Positions 1-9,894 of a stretch of DNA of 64,000 nt are shown in pieces (position 1 is the first letter of the stretch; the number at the start of each line of letters is the position of its first letter). A program made the position numbers and the translations under genes. Source of the stretch: Camelimonas abortus (GTDB lineage Bacteria; Pseudomonadota; Alphaproteobacteria; Rhizobiales; Beijerinckiaceae); the NCBI RefSeq assembly GCF_042647165.1, contig NZ_JBHRUV010000019.1; one strand, given 5' to 3'. Below the pieces are notes generated by a model. It saw only the letters and a list, made by a program, of their open reading frames with translations, was not told where the DNA came from and did no database searches.

Positions 1-3000
1 CGCGCCCGGCGCAGCGGCTGCGCGGGGGCGCCGGTCCATTCCGAATGCGCCGGCACCGTCTCGCCCTTCATGATCACCGTGGTCTGGCCGATGCGGGCGA
101 AGTCGCCCACATGGGTGTCGTAGAGCACCGTCGAGCCTGCGCCGACGGTGACGCCCCGGCCCAGCTCGATGCGTCCCACCTTCATGATCCGGTCCTCATA
201 GAGGTGGGTCTGCAGCGCCGCGCCCATGTTGATGACGCAGTAGTCGCCGATCGTCACGCAGTCGAACTCGGTGATGTCCGCCCAGTCCATCCACACCCCC
301 CTGCCGGTCTTCACGCCATAAAGGCGCAGCAGCCAGGGCAGGAACGGCGTGCCGCGGAAGAACTCCAGCGAGGCCTTGCCCACAAGGCCGCTGTAGATCA
401 CCGCCACCGCCTCGGTGCGCATGGCCCACCACGACCACATCGGATGGGCGCAGGGGCGGTAGACGCCCATCATCAGCCATTTCACCGCCGCCGAGAACGC
501 CACCAGCGCCATGGCGATGGCCACGCCGGCGGCGAGGAACACGCCCAGCGCCGCCAGCCACGCGCCTTCGTCCAGCGGCCCGGCGATCACGTCCGCCGTC
601 ATGTAGCCGCAGGTGATGAACAGCGCCGTCGGCAGCGAGGTGTGGAACGCCTCGAACAGGGCGCGCAGCACGAGCATGCGCCGCGGCGGCTGGTAGGTGA
701 AGCTGGCGGCGGCGCTGAATTTCTGGCGCACTGGCAGGCGGATGGCGGGGCTGCCGAACCAGGTCTCGCCGGCGCCGACATGCAGGCTCTCCGGCATGCG
801 CGACTTCACGCCGAGCAGGGCGTCGTTCTCCACCACCGAACCGCCGGGCACGATGGCGTCATTGCCGAAGAACACCCGGTCGCCGGTCTTCACCCGCTTC
901 AGCGTCATGTAGCCGCGGCGGACCTCCTCGTCGCCGAAGATCACCTCGTCGCCGAGGAAGTTGCCGTCGCCGATGTCGACGAGATCGTAGCGGCCGGCGA
1001 GATTGGTCGAGATCTCCGAGCCCTTGCCGATCTTCGCGCCCATCAGGCGGCACCACACCCGCATGTAGAGCGTGGCGTAGAGCGAGTTCAGCGTCTCCAG
1101 CGTCACCTCGGAGGCGAGGCCCATCAGCCAGCGCCGCACGTAAAACCAGGAATGGATGGAGTGCGTCCCGGGCTGCACCCGCCGCGGCAGGATGATCCAG
1201 CGGCACGCCACGATCACCGCCATGGACACCACGATCAGCGCCAGCGCCGTCGGCAGGGCGAGGAGGGGCAGCGTCGCCCAGGAAATCTCGTGGTCCGCCG
1301 CGCCGCTGAACAGGGTGTCCAGGTTGTAGAGCAGGTAGAAGGCCGGGAAGATGGGCAGCAGGCCCAGCATCAGCATGACGATGTAGCCGACGCCGTAGGC
1401 CACGCCCTGCAGGGCGCGGGTGGCCGGGGTCGTCTGCGCCTGCGGCGGCAGCGCCGCCAGATCGGCCATGCCGGTCTTGCGGGCCGGCGAGCCTTCCCAC
1501 TTCTCCGCCTCGCCCACCGTCATGTTCTCCTCGATGGCGGTGAGGTCGGCGATCTCGGCGCTGCGGCCGACGCGGCAGTTGGGCCCGAAGGAGCACGCGT
1601 TGCCGATGTAGGCGTCAGGGCCGATGTCGATGGTTCCGATGACCAGCTCGTCGCCCACCGCCGCCACGTTGGCGAAGCGGGTCTTGTTGCCGATGGAGGC
1701 GCAGTCGCCGATGCTGATCAGGTCGATGGCGCCGGCCTCAAAGTCGCCGATAACCACGTCGCGGCCGATTCTGGCCCCGAGCAGGCGCAGGTAGACGCGC
1801 ATCAGCGGCGAGTTCTGCAGGAAGTGCAGCGTGCTGGCCTGGATCATGCGCTGCACGAACCAGACCCGGAAATAATAGACGCCCCACAGCGGGTAACGCC
1901 CTGGCTTCGTGCGGCCCAGCACCGCCCATTTCACGCCCGCGATCAGCAGCTTGGCGCCGATGTTGAGCGCCACGTAAATCACGAACAGCAGGCCCATCTC
2001 CACCCACCAGGGCGCGTCCTCCCGCACCACGGCGATCGAGGCCAGGAACAGCCCCAGCCACTGGATGGTCACCATGCCCAGGATCAGCGGCAGCGCCAGC
2101 GCCTGGGCGACGCCGCACCAGAAGCGCCGCGCCAGCGGCGGCGGGGTGAAGGAAAGGTCCCGCGCCCCGTCCTCGCGGTTGGCCTCCAGCAGCGCCGCCA
2201 TGGCCCGCAGCGTGCGGGCGGCGTAGACGTCCTGCATGGTGAGGCTGGCGAAGGCCGGGGTCTTGCGCACCTCCGAGACGAAGCGCGCCGCCAGCAGCGA
2301 ATGGCCGCCGAGATCGAGGAAGAAGTCGGCGTCGAACGGGATTGTCTCGCCGGGGAACACCTTCTGCGCCGCAGCCAGCAGCGCCGCCTCGGCTTCGCCC
2401 TGCGGCTCCTCCTGCACGGCCGTCTCGCTGGCCGCGCGCAGCGGCAGCTGTTTCAGCGCCTTGCGGTCCACCTTGCCGGACGTGAGGCGCGGCAGGCTGG
2501 CCACCGTCTCGAAATGCGCCGGGAACATGTAGGAGGGCAGGCGGTCGCGCAGCGAGGAGCGGATCGCCATGCGGTCGACCGTCCGGCCGGGCTGCGCCAC
2601 CAGAAAGGCGGTCAGCCGCTCCACGCCGCTGTCCTCCCGCACCACGACCGCCGCCTGGGCCACGTCCGGGAAGTCGCACAGCGCCGCCTCGATCTCGCCG
2701 AGCTCGACGCGGAAGCCGCGAATCTTCACCTGGTCGTCGATGCGCCCGTGGAAGGCGAGTTCGCCGTCCTCCGTCAGGCTCACCGCGTCGCCGGAGCGGT
2801 AGAGCACCGGCTCGCCGCCGGCGTCGCCGAACGGATTGGCGATGAATTTCTCCGCCGTCAGCTCCGGCCGGCCGAGATAGCCCATGGCCACGCCCGGACC
2901 GCCGATCAGCAGCTCGCCGGTGACGCCAGGCGGCGCAGGCCGCAGCGCCTCGTCCACCACATGGCAGGTGTAGTTGGGCAGCGGCCGGCCGATGGTCACC

Positions 3001-4019
3001 GGCCGGCCCGGGACGATCTCCGCCACGGTGGCGACCACCGTCGCCTCGGTCGGGCCATAGGTGTTGAACAGCCGCCGGCCCGGCTTCGCCCAGCGCTCCG
3101 CCAGCGCCGGCGGCAGCGCCTCGCCGCCCAGCAGGATGACGCGCAGCGAGGGGATGTCGTCCGGCAGCATGGCCAGCAGCGTCGGCACCGTGTCCAGCAC
3201 CGTGACCCCGGCGGCGGCGAGCCGGCCCGGAAGGTTCTCGATGTCGTTCATCACCTCCGGCGTCGCCACATGCAGCGTGGCGCCGGCGAGATATGGCACC
3301 CACACCTCTTCCATGGAGAGGTCGAAGGCCAGCGACGCGCCCTGGAAGACGACGTCGTCCGGCCCCACGCCGTAGACCTCATTGGCGGCGCGCAGGAAGT
3401 GGCAGATGTTGCGCTGGCTGACGACGATGCCCTTGGGCGCGCCGGTGGAGCCGGAGGTGTAGATCACATAGGCGGGGCTGTCGGGGCCAAGGCCGCGGGC
3501 GCGCGGATCGGGCAGGGGAGCGGGATGGCCGGCCGCCCCTTCGGCGCGAAGCGTTTCGATGGTCCAGCAGGCGGCGCCGGGCCCTTCGGCGCGCCCGGCG
3601 AAGGCCTCGCAGGTGACGAGGCCGGCGGCGCCCGCGTCCTTCAGGCACACGGCGATTCGCTCCACCGGGGCGTCGGCGTCAAACGGCAGCCAGGCGGCGC
3701 CGGTGCGGGCGATGGCCGCCTGGGCCGCCAGCAGGTCGACGCCGCGCGGGGCCCACAGGCCCACCACCGCGCCCGGGCCGACGCCGCGGGCGACGAGGGC
3801 GCGGGCGATGGCGGCGGTGAGCGCCTCGGCCTCGGCGTAGGTCCAGCTGCGGCCGTCGCAGATCCAGACGGGATGGTCGGGACGACGGCGGGCGCTCTCC
3901 TCGAAAATCTCGGCCAGGGTTTCGTCGCGGAGCAGGTCCGGTCGCGCCGGCCCCCGCAGGCAGGACGACGCGGCGGTTCCCGCGTCCGCCTGGTTCATCT
4001 CATCAAACGCTGCCTTCAT
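1..4019 (-). CDS. Pls/PosA family non-ribosomal peptide synthetase (3' end outside window)
   Basis: One uninterrupted minus-strand frame runs from an ATG at 4019, behind a GGAGGGAGACGG Shine-Dalgarno, to the window edge (about 1339 codons; the end is missing). Order: an AMP-binding adenylation domain (about residues 35-530, with YTSGSTGAPKG near 185 and a YRSGD motif), a carrier-protein domain with DLGGHSLLAAR near 565, then several membrane helices separated by left-handed beta-helix acyltransferase (hexapeptide) stretches. There is no condensation or thioesterase domain. This is the architecture of the NRPS 'terminal domain' family (TIGR02353), usually about 1300-1350 residues, so little is missing. 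Family members related to epsilon-polylysine synthetase polymerise or transfer an activated amino acid at the membrane. The substrate here cannot be read by eye. It is separated by about 240 bp from the histidine phosphatase/fabI pair, so it is probably its own unit. Confidence 0.85.
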   Translation of the reverse strand, partial: MKAAFDEMNQADAGTAASSCLRGPARPDLLRDETLAEIFEESARRRPDHPVWICDGRSWTYAEAEALTAAIARALVARGVGPGAVVGLWAPRGVDLLAAQAAIARTGAAWLPFDADAPVERIAVCLKDAGAAGLVTCEAFAGRAEGPGAACWTIETLRAEGAAGHPAPLPDPRARGLGPDSPAYVIYTSGSTGAPKGIVVSQRNICHFLRAANEVYGVGPDDVVFQGASLAFDLSMEEVWVPYLAGATLHVATPEVMNDIENLPGRLAAAGVTVLDTVPTLLAMLPDDIPSLRVILLGGEALPPALAERWAKPGRRLFNTYGPTEATVVATVAEIVPGRPVTIGRPLPNYTCHVVDEALRPAPPGVTGELLIGGPGVAMGYLGRPELTAEKFIANPFGDAGGEPVLYRSGDAVSLTEDGELAFHGRIDDQVKIRGFRVELGEIEAALCDFPDVAQAAVVVREDSGVERLTAFLVAQPGRTVDRMAIRSSLRDRLPSYMFPAHFETVASLPRLTSGKVDRKALKQLPLRAASETAVQEEPQGEAEAALLAAAQKVFPGETIPFDADFFLDLGGHSLLAARFVSEVRKTPAFASLTMQDVYAARTLRAMAALLEANREDGARDLSFTPPPLARRFWCGVAQALALPLILGMVTIQWLGLFLASIAVVREDAPWWVEMGLLFVIYVALNIGAKLLIAGVKWAVLGRTKPGRYPLWGVYYFRVWFVQRMIQASTLHFLQNSPLMRVYLRLLGARIGRDVVIGDFEAGAIDLISIGDCASIGNKTRFANVAAVGDELVIGTIDIGPDAYIGNACSFGPNCRVGRSAEIADLTAIEENMTVGEAEKWEGSPARKTGMADLAALPPQAQTTPATRALQGVAYGVGYIVMLMLGLLPIFPAFYLLYNLDTLFSGAADHEISWATLPLLALPTALALIVVSMAVIVACRWIILPRRVQPGTHSIHSWFYVRRWLMGLASEVTLETLNSLYATLYMRVWCRLMGAKIGKGSEISTNLAGRYDLVDIGDGNFLGDEVIFGDEEVRRGYMTLKRVKTGDRVFFGNDAIVPGGSVVENDALLGVKSRMPESLHVGAGETWFGSPAIRLPVRQKFSAAASFTYQPPRRMLVLRALFEAFHTSLPTALFITCGYMTADVIAGPLDEGAWLAALGVFLAAGVAIAMALVAFSAAVKWLMMGVYRPCAHPMWSWWAMRTEAVAVIYSGLVGKASLEFFRGTPFLPWLLRLYGVKTGRGVWMDWADITEFDCVTIGDYCVINMGAALQTHLYEDRIMKVGRIELGRGVTVGAGSTVLYDTHVGDFARIGQTTVIMKGETVPAHSEWTGAPAQPLRRA

Positions 4020-4259
4020 CCGTCTCCCTCCGGGAGCTCCGGGCGGGACGCTGGCCGGCCCGGTCACGCCCCTGTGACCAGGGCGCGCCGCAGCAATGCC
4101 CTGCGCCAGCTGAACCACGCATGAACGGAAGCGCGGACGTGGCCGCGGCGACGCGCCGGCGGCCGGCCGGTGTGGATGTAACGCTCCGGAACGTATGGAT
4201 TTTCAGGGCTGGGCCGCCGGCGCGCGCCGGGGGGCGCGGGCCGCGGCGAATGGTCATGC

Positions 4260-4991
4260 TCAGGCTTGCGGCGCTTCGCCGCCGGCTGCGTCCGCCCCGG
4301 CCAGGAGCGGCGCGTCGCCGTGGCCGGGCGGCAGCCCTTCCGGCAGCCAGCGGTAGCCGCAGGCGTCGATGCGCAGCACCCGCCCCTGCCACACCGGCGC
4401 ATGGGCCGCTTCATCCGGCGGCAGGCCGCATGCCAGGGCGAGCAGCGCCCGGGCGACGCCGCCATGCGACACGATCACCGCGTCGCCGGCCAGCTCCGCC
4501 AGCAGCGGGGCGAGGCGGGCGGCCACGGCGGCGTAGCTTTCGCCGCCCGGCGGGGTGAAGGTCCAGGGGCTGGCCTTGCGCGCCGCATGGGCCTGCGGCG
4601 CGCAGGCGCGGATTTCCTTCCAGGTCATGCCCTCCCAGCGGCCGAAGGAGATTTCGGCGAGGCGCGCGTCCGTGACGTAATCCGCCGGGTCGAGGCCCAT
4701 GGCGGCGCGCATGATCTCCATGGTGAGACGGGTGCGGGAGAGGGGGCTGGCCAGCCAGCGCAGCGCGTGCGGCCGCGCGCCAAGGCCGGCGAGCGTGCGC
4801 CCGGCGATCTCGGCCTGGCGGCGTCCGCGCGGATTGAGGGACGTGTCGCGCCGGCCCTGCAGGCGGCCGGCGGCGTTCCAGTCGGTTTCGCCGTGGCGCA
4901 CGAACAGCAGGACGCCGCGCGGAATGATCCGCTGCGGCGTCACGCCGGCGGATCCGGATGACGGCGCGGGCGCGCTCACCGCGGCGCTCAC
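4260..4991 (-). CDS. Histidine phosphatase family protein (phosphoglycerate mutase-like)
   Basis: The 243-residue product carries the RHG signature near its N terminus (LFVRHGETDWN) with a following LQGRRDTSLNPRGRRQA stretch, and a second catalytic histidine in VSHGGVARA. These define the branch-1 histidine phosphatase superfamily (GpmB-like). The substrate cannot be assigned; family members act on phosphosugars, phosphoglycerate or nucleotide precursors. The likely start is the GTG at 4991, which overlaps the fabI stop in a GTGA arrangement, indicating translational coupling. A longer open frame upstream of it is only the shadow of fabI. The pairing with fabI is common in alphaproteobacteria. 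Confidence 0.85.
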   Translation of the reverse strand: MSAAVSAPAPSSGSAGVTPQRIIPRGVLLFVRHGETDWNAAGRLQGRRDTSLNPRGRRQAEIAGRTLAGLGARPHALRWLASPLSRTRLTMEIMRAAMGLDPADYVTDARLAEISFGRWEGMTWKEIRACAPQAHAARKASPWTFTPPGGESYAAVAARLAPLLAELAGDAVIVSHGGVARALLALACGLPPDEAAHAPVWQGRVLRIDACGYRWLPEGLPPGHGDAPLLAGADAAGGEAPQA

Positions 4992-5818
4992 TCCCTGTTG
5001 AGGACGATGTCCGGGGCGTCCGGATTCTTCATGCCGACCACGTGGTAGCCGGCGTCCACATGGTGCACCTCGCCGGTGACGCCGCGGGAGAGATCGGAAA
5101 GGAAGTAGACGGCGCTGTCGCCCACGTCCTCGATGGTCACCGAGCGGCGCATGGGCGAGTTGTACTCGTTCCACTTCAGGATGTAGCGGAAGTCGCCGAT
5201 GCCGGAGGCCGCCAGGGTCTTGATCGGGCCGGCGGAAATGGCGTTGACGCGGATGTTCTGCGGGCCGAGGTCCGCCGCCAGATAGCGCACGCTCGCCTCA
5301 AGCGCCGCCTTGGCCACGCCCATCACATTGTAGTGGGGCATCCATTTTTCGGCGCCGTAATAGGTCAGGGTGAGGATCGAGCCGCCACCGGGCATCAGCT
5401 TCTCGGCCCGCTGGGTGATGGCGGTGAGCGAGTAGCAGGAGATCAGCATGGACTTGCTGAAATTGGCCTCGGTGGTGTCGAGGTAGCGGCCCGTCAGCTC
5501 GTCCTTGTCCGAGAAGGCGATGGCGTGGACGACGAAGTCGATGGTTCCCCACTGCTTCTCCAGCGTGGCGAACACGGCGTCGATGGTGGCCGGGTCGGTG
5601 ACGTCGCAGTGGCCCACGACAATGGCGCCCAGCTCCGCGGCGAGGGGCTCCACGCGTTTCTTGAGCGCGTCGCCCTGATAGGTCAGGGCGATTTCCGCGC
5701 CATGCTGGCGCGCGGCTTTCGCGATGCCCCAGGCAATCGACTTGTTGTTGGCCAATCCCATGATGACGCCGCGCTTGCCGGCCATGAGATTACTGATCTG
5801 CGCAACATTGCCTGTCAT
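4988..5818 (-). CDS. fabI: Enoyl-[acyl-carrier-protein] reductase (NADH), FabI
   Basis: This is a 276-residue short-chain dehydrogenase that reduces enoyl-ACP in the last step of type II fatty acid elongation, in the cytoplasm. The N-terminal nucleotide-binding stretch RGVIMGLANNKSIAWGIA is the FabI form of the Rossmann glycine motif. The catalytic pair is Tyr163 and Lys170 (Y-x6-K within HYNVMGVAKA). The C-terminal GGFD-like region ends in VDAGYHVVGM, as usual. The start was taken at 5818 because it gives the normal family length and has an AAGG upstream. The 72 extra codons available upstream are low-complexity and look like leader. It is translationally coupled to the histidine phosphatase. 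Confidence 0.95.
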   Translation of the reverse strand: MTGNVAQISNLMAGKRGVIMGLANNKSIAWGIAKAARQHGAEIALTYQGDALKKRVEPLAAELGAIVVGHCDVTDPATIDAVFATLEKQWGTIDFVVHAIAFSDKDELTGRYLDTTEANFSKSMLISCYSLTAITQRAEKLMPGGGSILTLTYYGAEKWMPHYNVMGVAKAALEASVRYLAADLGPQNIRVNAISAGPIKTLAASGIGDFRYILKWNEYNSPMRRSVTIEDVGDSAVYFLSDLSRGVTGEVHHVDAGYHVVGMKNPDAPDIVLNRE

Positions 5819-6237
5819 GTGAACTGTAACCTTGGCGCCGACCGGAAACGCCGACGCTTCATCCGCTGCATCATTAGCCGACGCGGGCGGGGGACGGAAG
5901 CCCGCCCGCGCCCGCGATTCGCCATAATTCATGTCCGCTCCGCCCGCCGCGGGCCCGCCGCCCCAGGGCTTGCGCGGAGCGCGCGCCGTAGAAGCCGGAA
6001 AGCGGCCGGACCGCCGGCGGCCCCTCCCTTTCACCGCAAATACGGCGCTTGCGCGGCGCCTGATATGGTTTATACCCGCCGCCCTTGCAGGCGCCGCACG
6101 GCATGGCGTCGCCCGGGCGGCTGTGGCCGGCCGGTCACGGCGCGCATCCGGCCGTTGCGGAAATGCGGTTTGCAGTCCTCTATACGGGGGGAGGGCCCGC
6201 GCCGGCGAGCCGGCAGGCGGGGCCAGGGGCGAATTAC
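5819..6237. other. Divergent intergenic region fabI/kup
   Basis: About 420 bp separate the divergent starts of fabI and kup and must hold both promoters. The stretch has no convincing gene. Open frames here are extensions of fabI or kup. No operator or RNA element was recognised. Confidence 0.5.
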
Positions 6238-8347
6238 ATGGTGATGCGACAGGGCGGGGACGAAGGCAGCGCGGCTGATGCGTCGCGCGACGCGCAGGAC
6301 GCCCGCACGGACTTGACCCGCATGGATCCGGCCCACGCCGCCGCAGGGCATGGCCACGGTCCCGCCGGCAGGGCCGGGTTCTGGGGCCTGGTCGTGGGCG
6401 CCGCGGGCGTGGTGTTCGGCGACATCGGCACCAGCCCGCTCTACGCCTTCCGCGAGGCGGCGCGGGTCGGCATGGAGAGCGGCCTCGACGCCCGCGCCTC
6501 CGTCATCGGCGTGCTTTCGCTCATCCTGTGGGCGCTGATGGTGGTGGTGACGCTGAAATACGTGTTCATCCTGCTGCGCGCCGACAACAACGGCGAGGGC
6601 GGCATTCTCTCGCTGATGGCGCTGGCGCAGCGCGCCGTGGGCCACAGCCGCAGCGGCGCCATCGTCGTGCTGGGCATGCTCGGGGCGGCGCTGTTTTACG
6701 GCGACGCCATCATCTCGCCGGCGATCTCGGTGCTCTCCGCCGTGGAGGGCCTCAAGCTGGTGACGCCGGCGCTGGACCACGCCGTGCCGCAGATCGCCAG
6801 CGCCATTCTCGCCGCCCTGTTCCTGGTGCAGAGCCGCGGCACGGCGACGGTGGCGCGGCTGTTCGGGCCGGTGATGATCCTGTGGTTCGCGCTGCTGGCG
6901 GCGGGCGGCCTCTACCACATCCTCGACGATCCGGGCGTGTTCGCCGCCCTTGATCCGCGCTATGGCGTGGACTTCATCATTCACAACGGTTTCGTCAGCC
7001 TCGCCATTCTCGGCGCGGTGTTCCTGGCGGTGACCGGCGCCGAGGCGCTCTACGCCGATCTCGGCCATTTCGGGGCCGGGCCGATCCGCTTCACCTGGTT
7101 CGTGGCCCTGCCGGCGCTGGCCCTGAACTATCTCGGCCAGGGGGCGCTGGTGCTGTCCCATCCCGAGAAGCTGGCCAATCCGTTCTTCCTGCTGTTCCCG
7201 GACTGGGCGCTGATGCCCATGGTGCTGATGGCGACGCTGGCCACCATCATCGCCGGCCAGGCGGTGATCACCGGCGCCTTCTCGCTCAGCCGCCAGGCGA
7301 TCCAGCTCGGGCTGCTGCCGCGCCTCGAAATCCGTTACACCTCCGAAACCACCTCAGGCCAGATCTACCTGCCGCGCATCAATTACCTGCTGCTGGCCGG
7401 CGTGCTGCTGGCGGTGGCGCTGTTCCGCAATTCCGGCGATCTGGCCGCCGCCTATGGCGTCGCCGTCACCGGCACCATGGTGGTGACCACGCTGCTGGCC
7501 TTCATCGTCATCTGGAAGAGCTGGAAGCGGCCGGCGTGGCTGGCGGCGGCGGCGNTCCGGCGATCTGGCCGCCGCCTATGGCGTCGCCGTCACCGGCACC
7601 ATGGTGGTGACCACGCTGCTGGCCTTCATCGTCATCTGGAAGAGCTGGAAGCGGCCGGCGTGGCTGGCGGCGGCGGCGATGCTGCCGTTCCTCGCCATCG
7701 ACTCCACCTTCCTGTTCGCCAACCTGCTCAAGGCGCTGCACGGCGGTCTGTTTCCCATCATCGTCGCGGCGCTGATCATGACGATGATGCTCACCTGGCG
7801 GCGCGGCGCGCGCATCGTGCTGGAGAAGACCCGCAAGGCGGAGATGCCCATCAACGAGCTGGTGGACATTCTCTCGCGCAGCAATCCGCACCGGGTGCGC
7901 GGCACCGCCGTTTTTCTCACCAGCGATCCGGACTTCGCCCCGGCGGCGCTGCTGCACAACGTGAAGCACAACAAGGTGCTGCACGAGAAAAACGTCATGC
8001 TGACGGTGATCACCGAGGACAGGCCGCGGGTGCCGGACAGCGAGCGCGTCTCCATCGAGCCGCTGCGCGACGGCTTCAGCCGGGTGACTATGTCGTTCGG
8101 TTACGCCGAGACGCCCAACGTGCCGCGCGGCCTCGCCATCGCCCGCAGCCAGGGCTGGCGCTTCGACATCATGTCCACCTCGTTCTTCGTGTCGCGCCGC
8201 TCGCTGCGCATCGGCGCCGCGCCGCGCATGCCGCTGTGGCAGTCGAAGATGTTCGTGTTCCTGGCGCGCAACGCCTCCGACGCCACGGACTTCTTCCAGA
8301 TCCCCACAGGCCGGGTGGTTGAGGTGGGCACCCAGGTGACCCTGTGA
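6238..8347 (+). CDS. kup: Kup-family low-affinity potassium transporter (interrupted by an assembly gap)
   Basis: The product is a KUP/HAK potassium:proton symporter of the inner membrane. The N-terminal GVVFGDIGTSPLYAFREA signature and FYGDAIISPAISVLSA are diagnostic, about twelve hydrophobic segments follow, and there is a soluble C-terminal domain of some 180 residues. As written the frame breaks at an N at 7555, where 123 bp (7432-7554) is repeated exactly at 7556-7678. Removing the N and one copy joins AAAA to MLPFLAIDST and restores one 661-residue protein, normal for the family. The gene is therefore probably intact in the organism. The start is uncertain: ATG 6238 is preceded by AGGGGCG, but the ATG at 6322 is also possible. 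Confidence 0.9.
7432..7678. repeat. Exact 123-bp duplication around a single N (assembly join)
   Basis: Bases 7432-7554 and 7556-7678 are identical and separated only by an N at 7555. They sit inside kup. The best reading is two contig ends that overlap but were joined with a gap character and not merged. A genuine tandem duplication would frameshift an otherwise well-conserved transporter. Confidence 0.9.
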
Positions 8348-8692
8348 CGGCCGCCCGGCGCCGCGGGCGCCCTGACGGCGCCGCCGCGGTCAGGCGCTGA
8401 TCCCGTCCGCGTCCTGGCCCGGCCGGCGGGCGAGCGGCCGCGCGGCGTCGCCGCCGGGGCTGCGGCGCCGGGCCGCGCCCCCGACTTTATTATGAAACCA
8501 TTCATCTTGCCGCCTGAATTCCGGCGATTTACCTGAAATTTCCGCCGTCCCGCCCTGATTTCGCCGCCGCCTTCGTCTGAAAATGCGCGCGCGTGGCGCG
8601 GCCAGGGGCCGCGACGGCGCATGGATCCGCAATGGGCGCAGGGGGAGCGCCGGCGGTCCGGATGATCGCAGACATTGCGGAGGGACCAGACA
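8348..8692. other. Gene-free interval after kup
   Basis: I see no gene in these roughly 345 bp. A relatively AT-rich patch around 8485-8535 could carry the promoter of the small downstream reading frame. Confidence 0.4.
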
Positions 8693-8932
8693 ATGGCAGA
8701 TATGGCTCGGGCAGATACAGCCCGCAGACACGCCGGCCGCGCGCCGGCGAAGCAGTCCGAACGGCGCGAGACCGCGCCGCTCACCTTCAGGCCCATCGGC
8801 CTGCCGGCTCTGGCCGGCGCGCTCGCCGCCGCCCGCGGCGCGGGGCGCGGACGTGCGGCCGGCGACTGCGTCGTCCTGCCGCCGCGCGAGGCGGACGGCG
8901 AGGATCCGGTGGCCTGCCGTTCGGGCGCCTGA
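8693..8932 (+). CDS. Hypothetical small protein (79 residues)
   Basis: The ATG at 8693 follows a good Shine-Dalgarno (GGAGGGACC at 8679-8687). The frame encodes a 79-residue basic, alanine- and arginine-rich protein containing a short apolar stretch (PIGLPALAGALAAARG). It has no recognised domain. G/C-rich third positions are compatible with coding, but also with background at this base composition. Two hairpins follow within 100 bp, the second with a short T run, as expected after a transcribed gene. It may be spurious. Confidence 0.4.
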   Translation: MADMARADTARRHAGRAPAKQSERRETAPLTFRPIGLPALAGALAAARGAGRGRAAGDCVVLPPREADGEDPVACRSGA

Positions 8933-8969
8933 CGCTCCGGACCGGGAGGCGGGCGCCGCCTTCCGCCGG

Positions 8970-9026
8970 GCGGCCGCCGTCAGGCGGCCGCGCTCCGTCA
9001 CCGGCCGCCGCCCTGGCGGCCGTTTC
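8970..9026 (+). terminator. Hairpin pair, candidate terminator
   Basis: A perfect 9-bp stem with a 4-nt loop (GCGGCCGCC, GTCA, GGCGGCCGC; 8970-8991) is followed by a 7-bp stem (GGCCGCC, 5-nt loop, GGCGGCC; 9003-9021) trailed by GTTTCT. Only the second has a weak T run. Confidence 0.4.
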
Positions 9027-9139
9027 TGTCCGCACGCCGCCTGCTGGCGGCTTTCTTTCTGGCGACTTTCTTTTCGCGCCGCGGCTGCGGCGGGGACGCG
9101 GGGATCCGCCCGGGCGACAGCCGCCGGAACAGCGGGTGC

Positions 9140-9168
9140 AAAAAGGACGGGCCCGCCGGAGGCGGGCC
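9140..9168 (-). terminator. Rho-independent terminator for the 84-residue hypothetical
   Basis: Read on the minus strand, GGCCCGCC, a TCC loop and GGCGGGCC (9168-9150) are followed by CGTCCTTTTT (to 9140). It lies 30 bp beyond the stop at 9198. Confidence 0.8.
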
Positions 9169-9197
9169 ACGCATGCGTCAGCCCGGAAGGGCGCGGC

Positions 9198-9452
9198 TCA
9201 GTGCCGCGGCCGGGTCGAGAAGCTGCCCTCGCGCAGGCGCGCCGGCAGCGTTTCGGCGAAGGCCGCCACGGCCTCCTCGCCATATACGCTGACAAGCTCG
9301 CGGAAGGCGGTGAACAGGGCGGCGTGAGCCATGCAGTCCCCGTCCAGCCCGTCCAGCTGCGCTTCGGCGAAAGCTTCGGACAGGTAGTTCAGCGCCGCCT
9401 GCTTTTCTTCGCTGGCTTCGCCGAATTCGTAGTCGAAATGTGTGTCGTTCAT
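9198..9452 (-). CDS. Conserved hypothetical acidic protein (84 residues)
   Basis: A compact acidic protein (MNDTHFDYEFGEASEEKQ at its start) rich in helix-forming residues, with no signal peptide or membrane segment. Its composition is unlike frame-shadow products and it is followed by a clear intrinsic terminator, so I regard it as real. I do not recognise a family. No neighbour is close enough to suggest an operon, and the gene appears monocistronic. Confidence 0.7.
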   Translation of the reverse strand: MNDTHFDYEFGEASEEKQAALNYLSEAFAEAQLDGLDGDCMAHAALFTAFRELVSVYGEEAVAAFAETLPARLREGSFSTRPRH

Positions 9453-9894
9453 TCACTCAAGCCTGAGCGCCGGCGCCATTCGCCATGCGGCGACAGGATA
9501 GTCGCCGCCCCGCGGGGCGCCACCAGGATCTTTCCAGACAGTTAACACGGATGGACGCCGGCGTAAAACGCCGCGTGCGTCCTGGCGACGCCCCCCGGCA
9601 TGGTCAACTGGCCCCGCGGCGGGCGCCCCGACAGTAATGGCGCTGAAATTACGGTCGCGTTCCAGGTAAACGGCCGGGCGGCCGCCAGCTGTTCGCGCGC
9701 TGTCGCCGGCGCCAGCCTCATCTGGAGCCAGAATCCGCTGTCCGCCGTCCGCACATGACTTGCGTCAGCGCCGGACTCCGCCGGCGTTCCGGCGGGAAGT
9801 CCCGCCGCATGGCCGCACGCCGGCCGCGGCGTCGCCGCCAGGCCGGAGGCGGCGGGCCGGGGGCGCCGCGCCAGGGCGCGGCCGCGGCCGCGGC
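9453..9894. other. Gene-free interval
   Basis: About 440 bp between two minus-strand genes. Frames present are antisense or out-of-frame shadows with low-complexity Arg/Ala/Pro products. It should contain the promoter of the 84-residue protein gene. No specific site was recognised. Confidence 0.4.

Noticed and set aside
45..4124. A 1359-codon open frame on the plus strand opposite the synthetase gene
   Set aside because: Its product is Arg/His/Gln/Ala-rich low-complexity sequence, and the minus strand encodes a conserved synthetase with clear motifs. Long antisense frames are expected at about 70% G+C.
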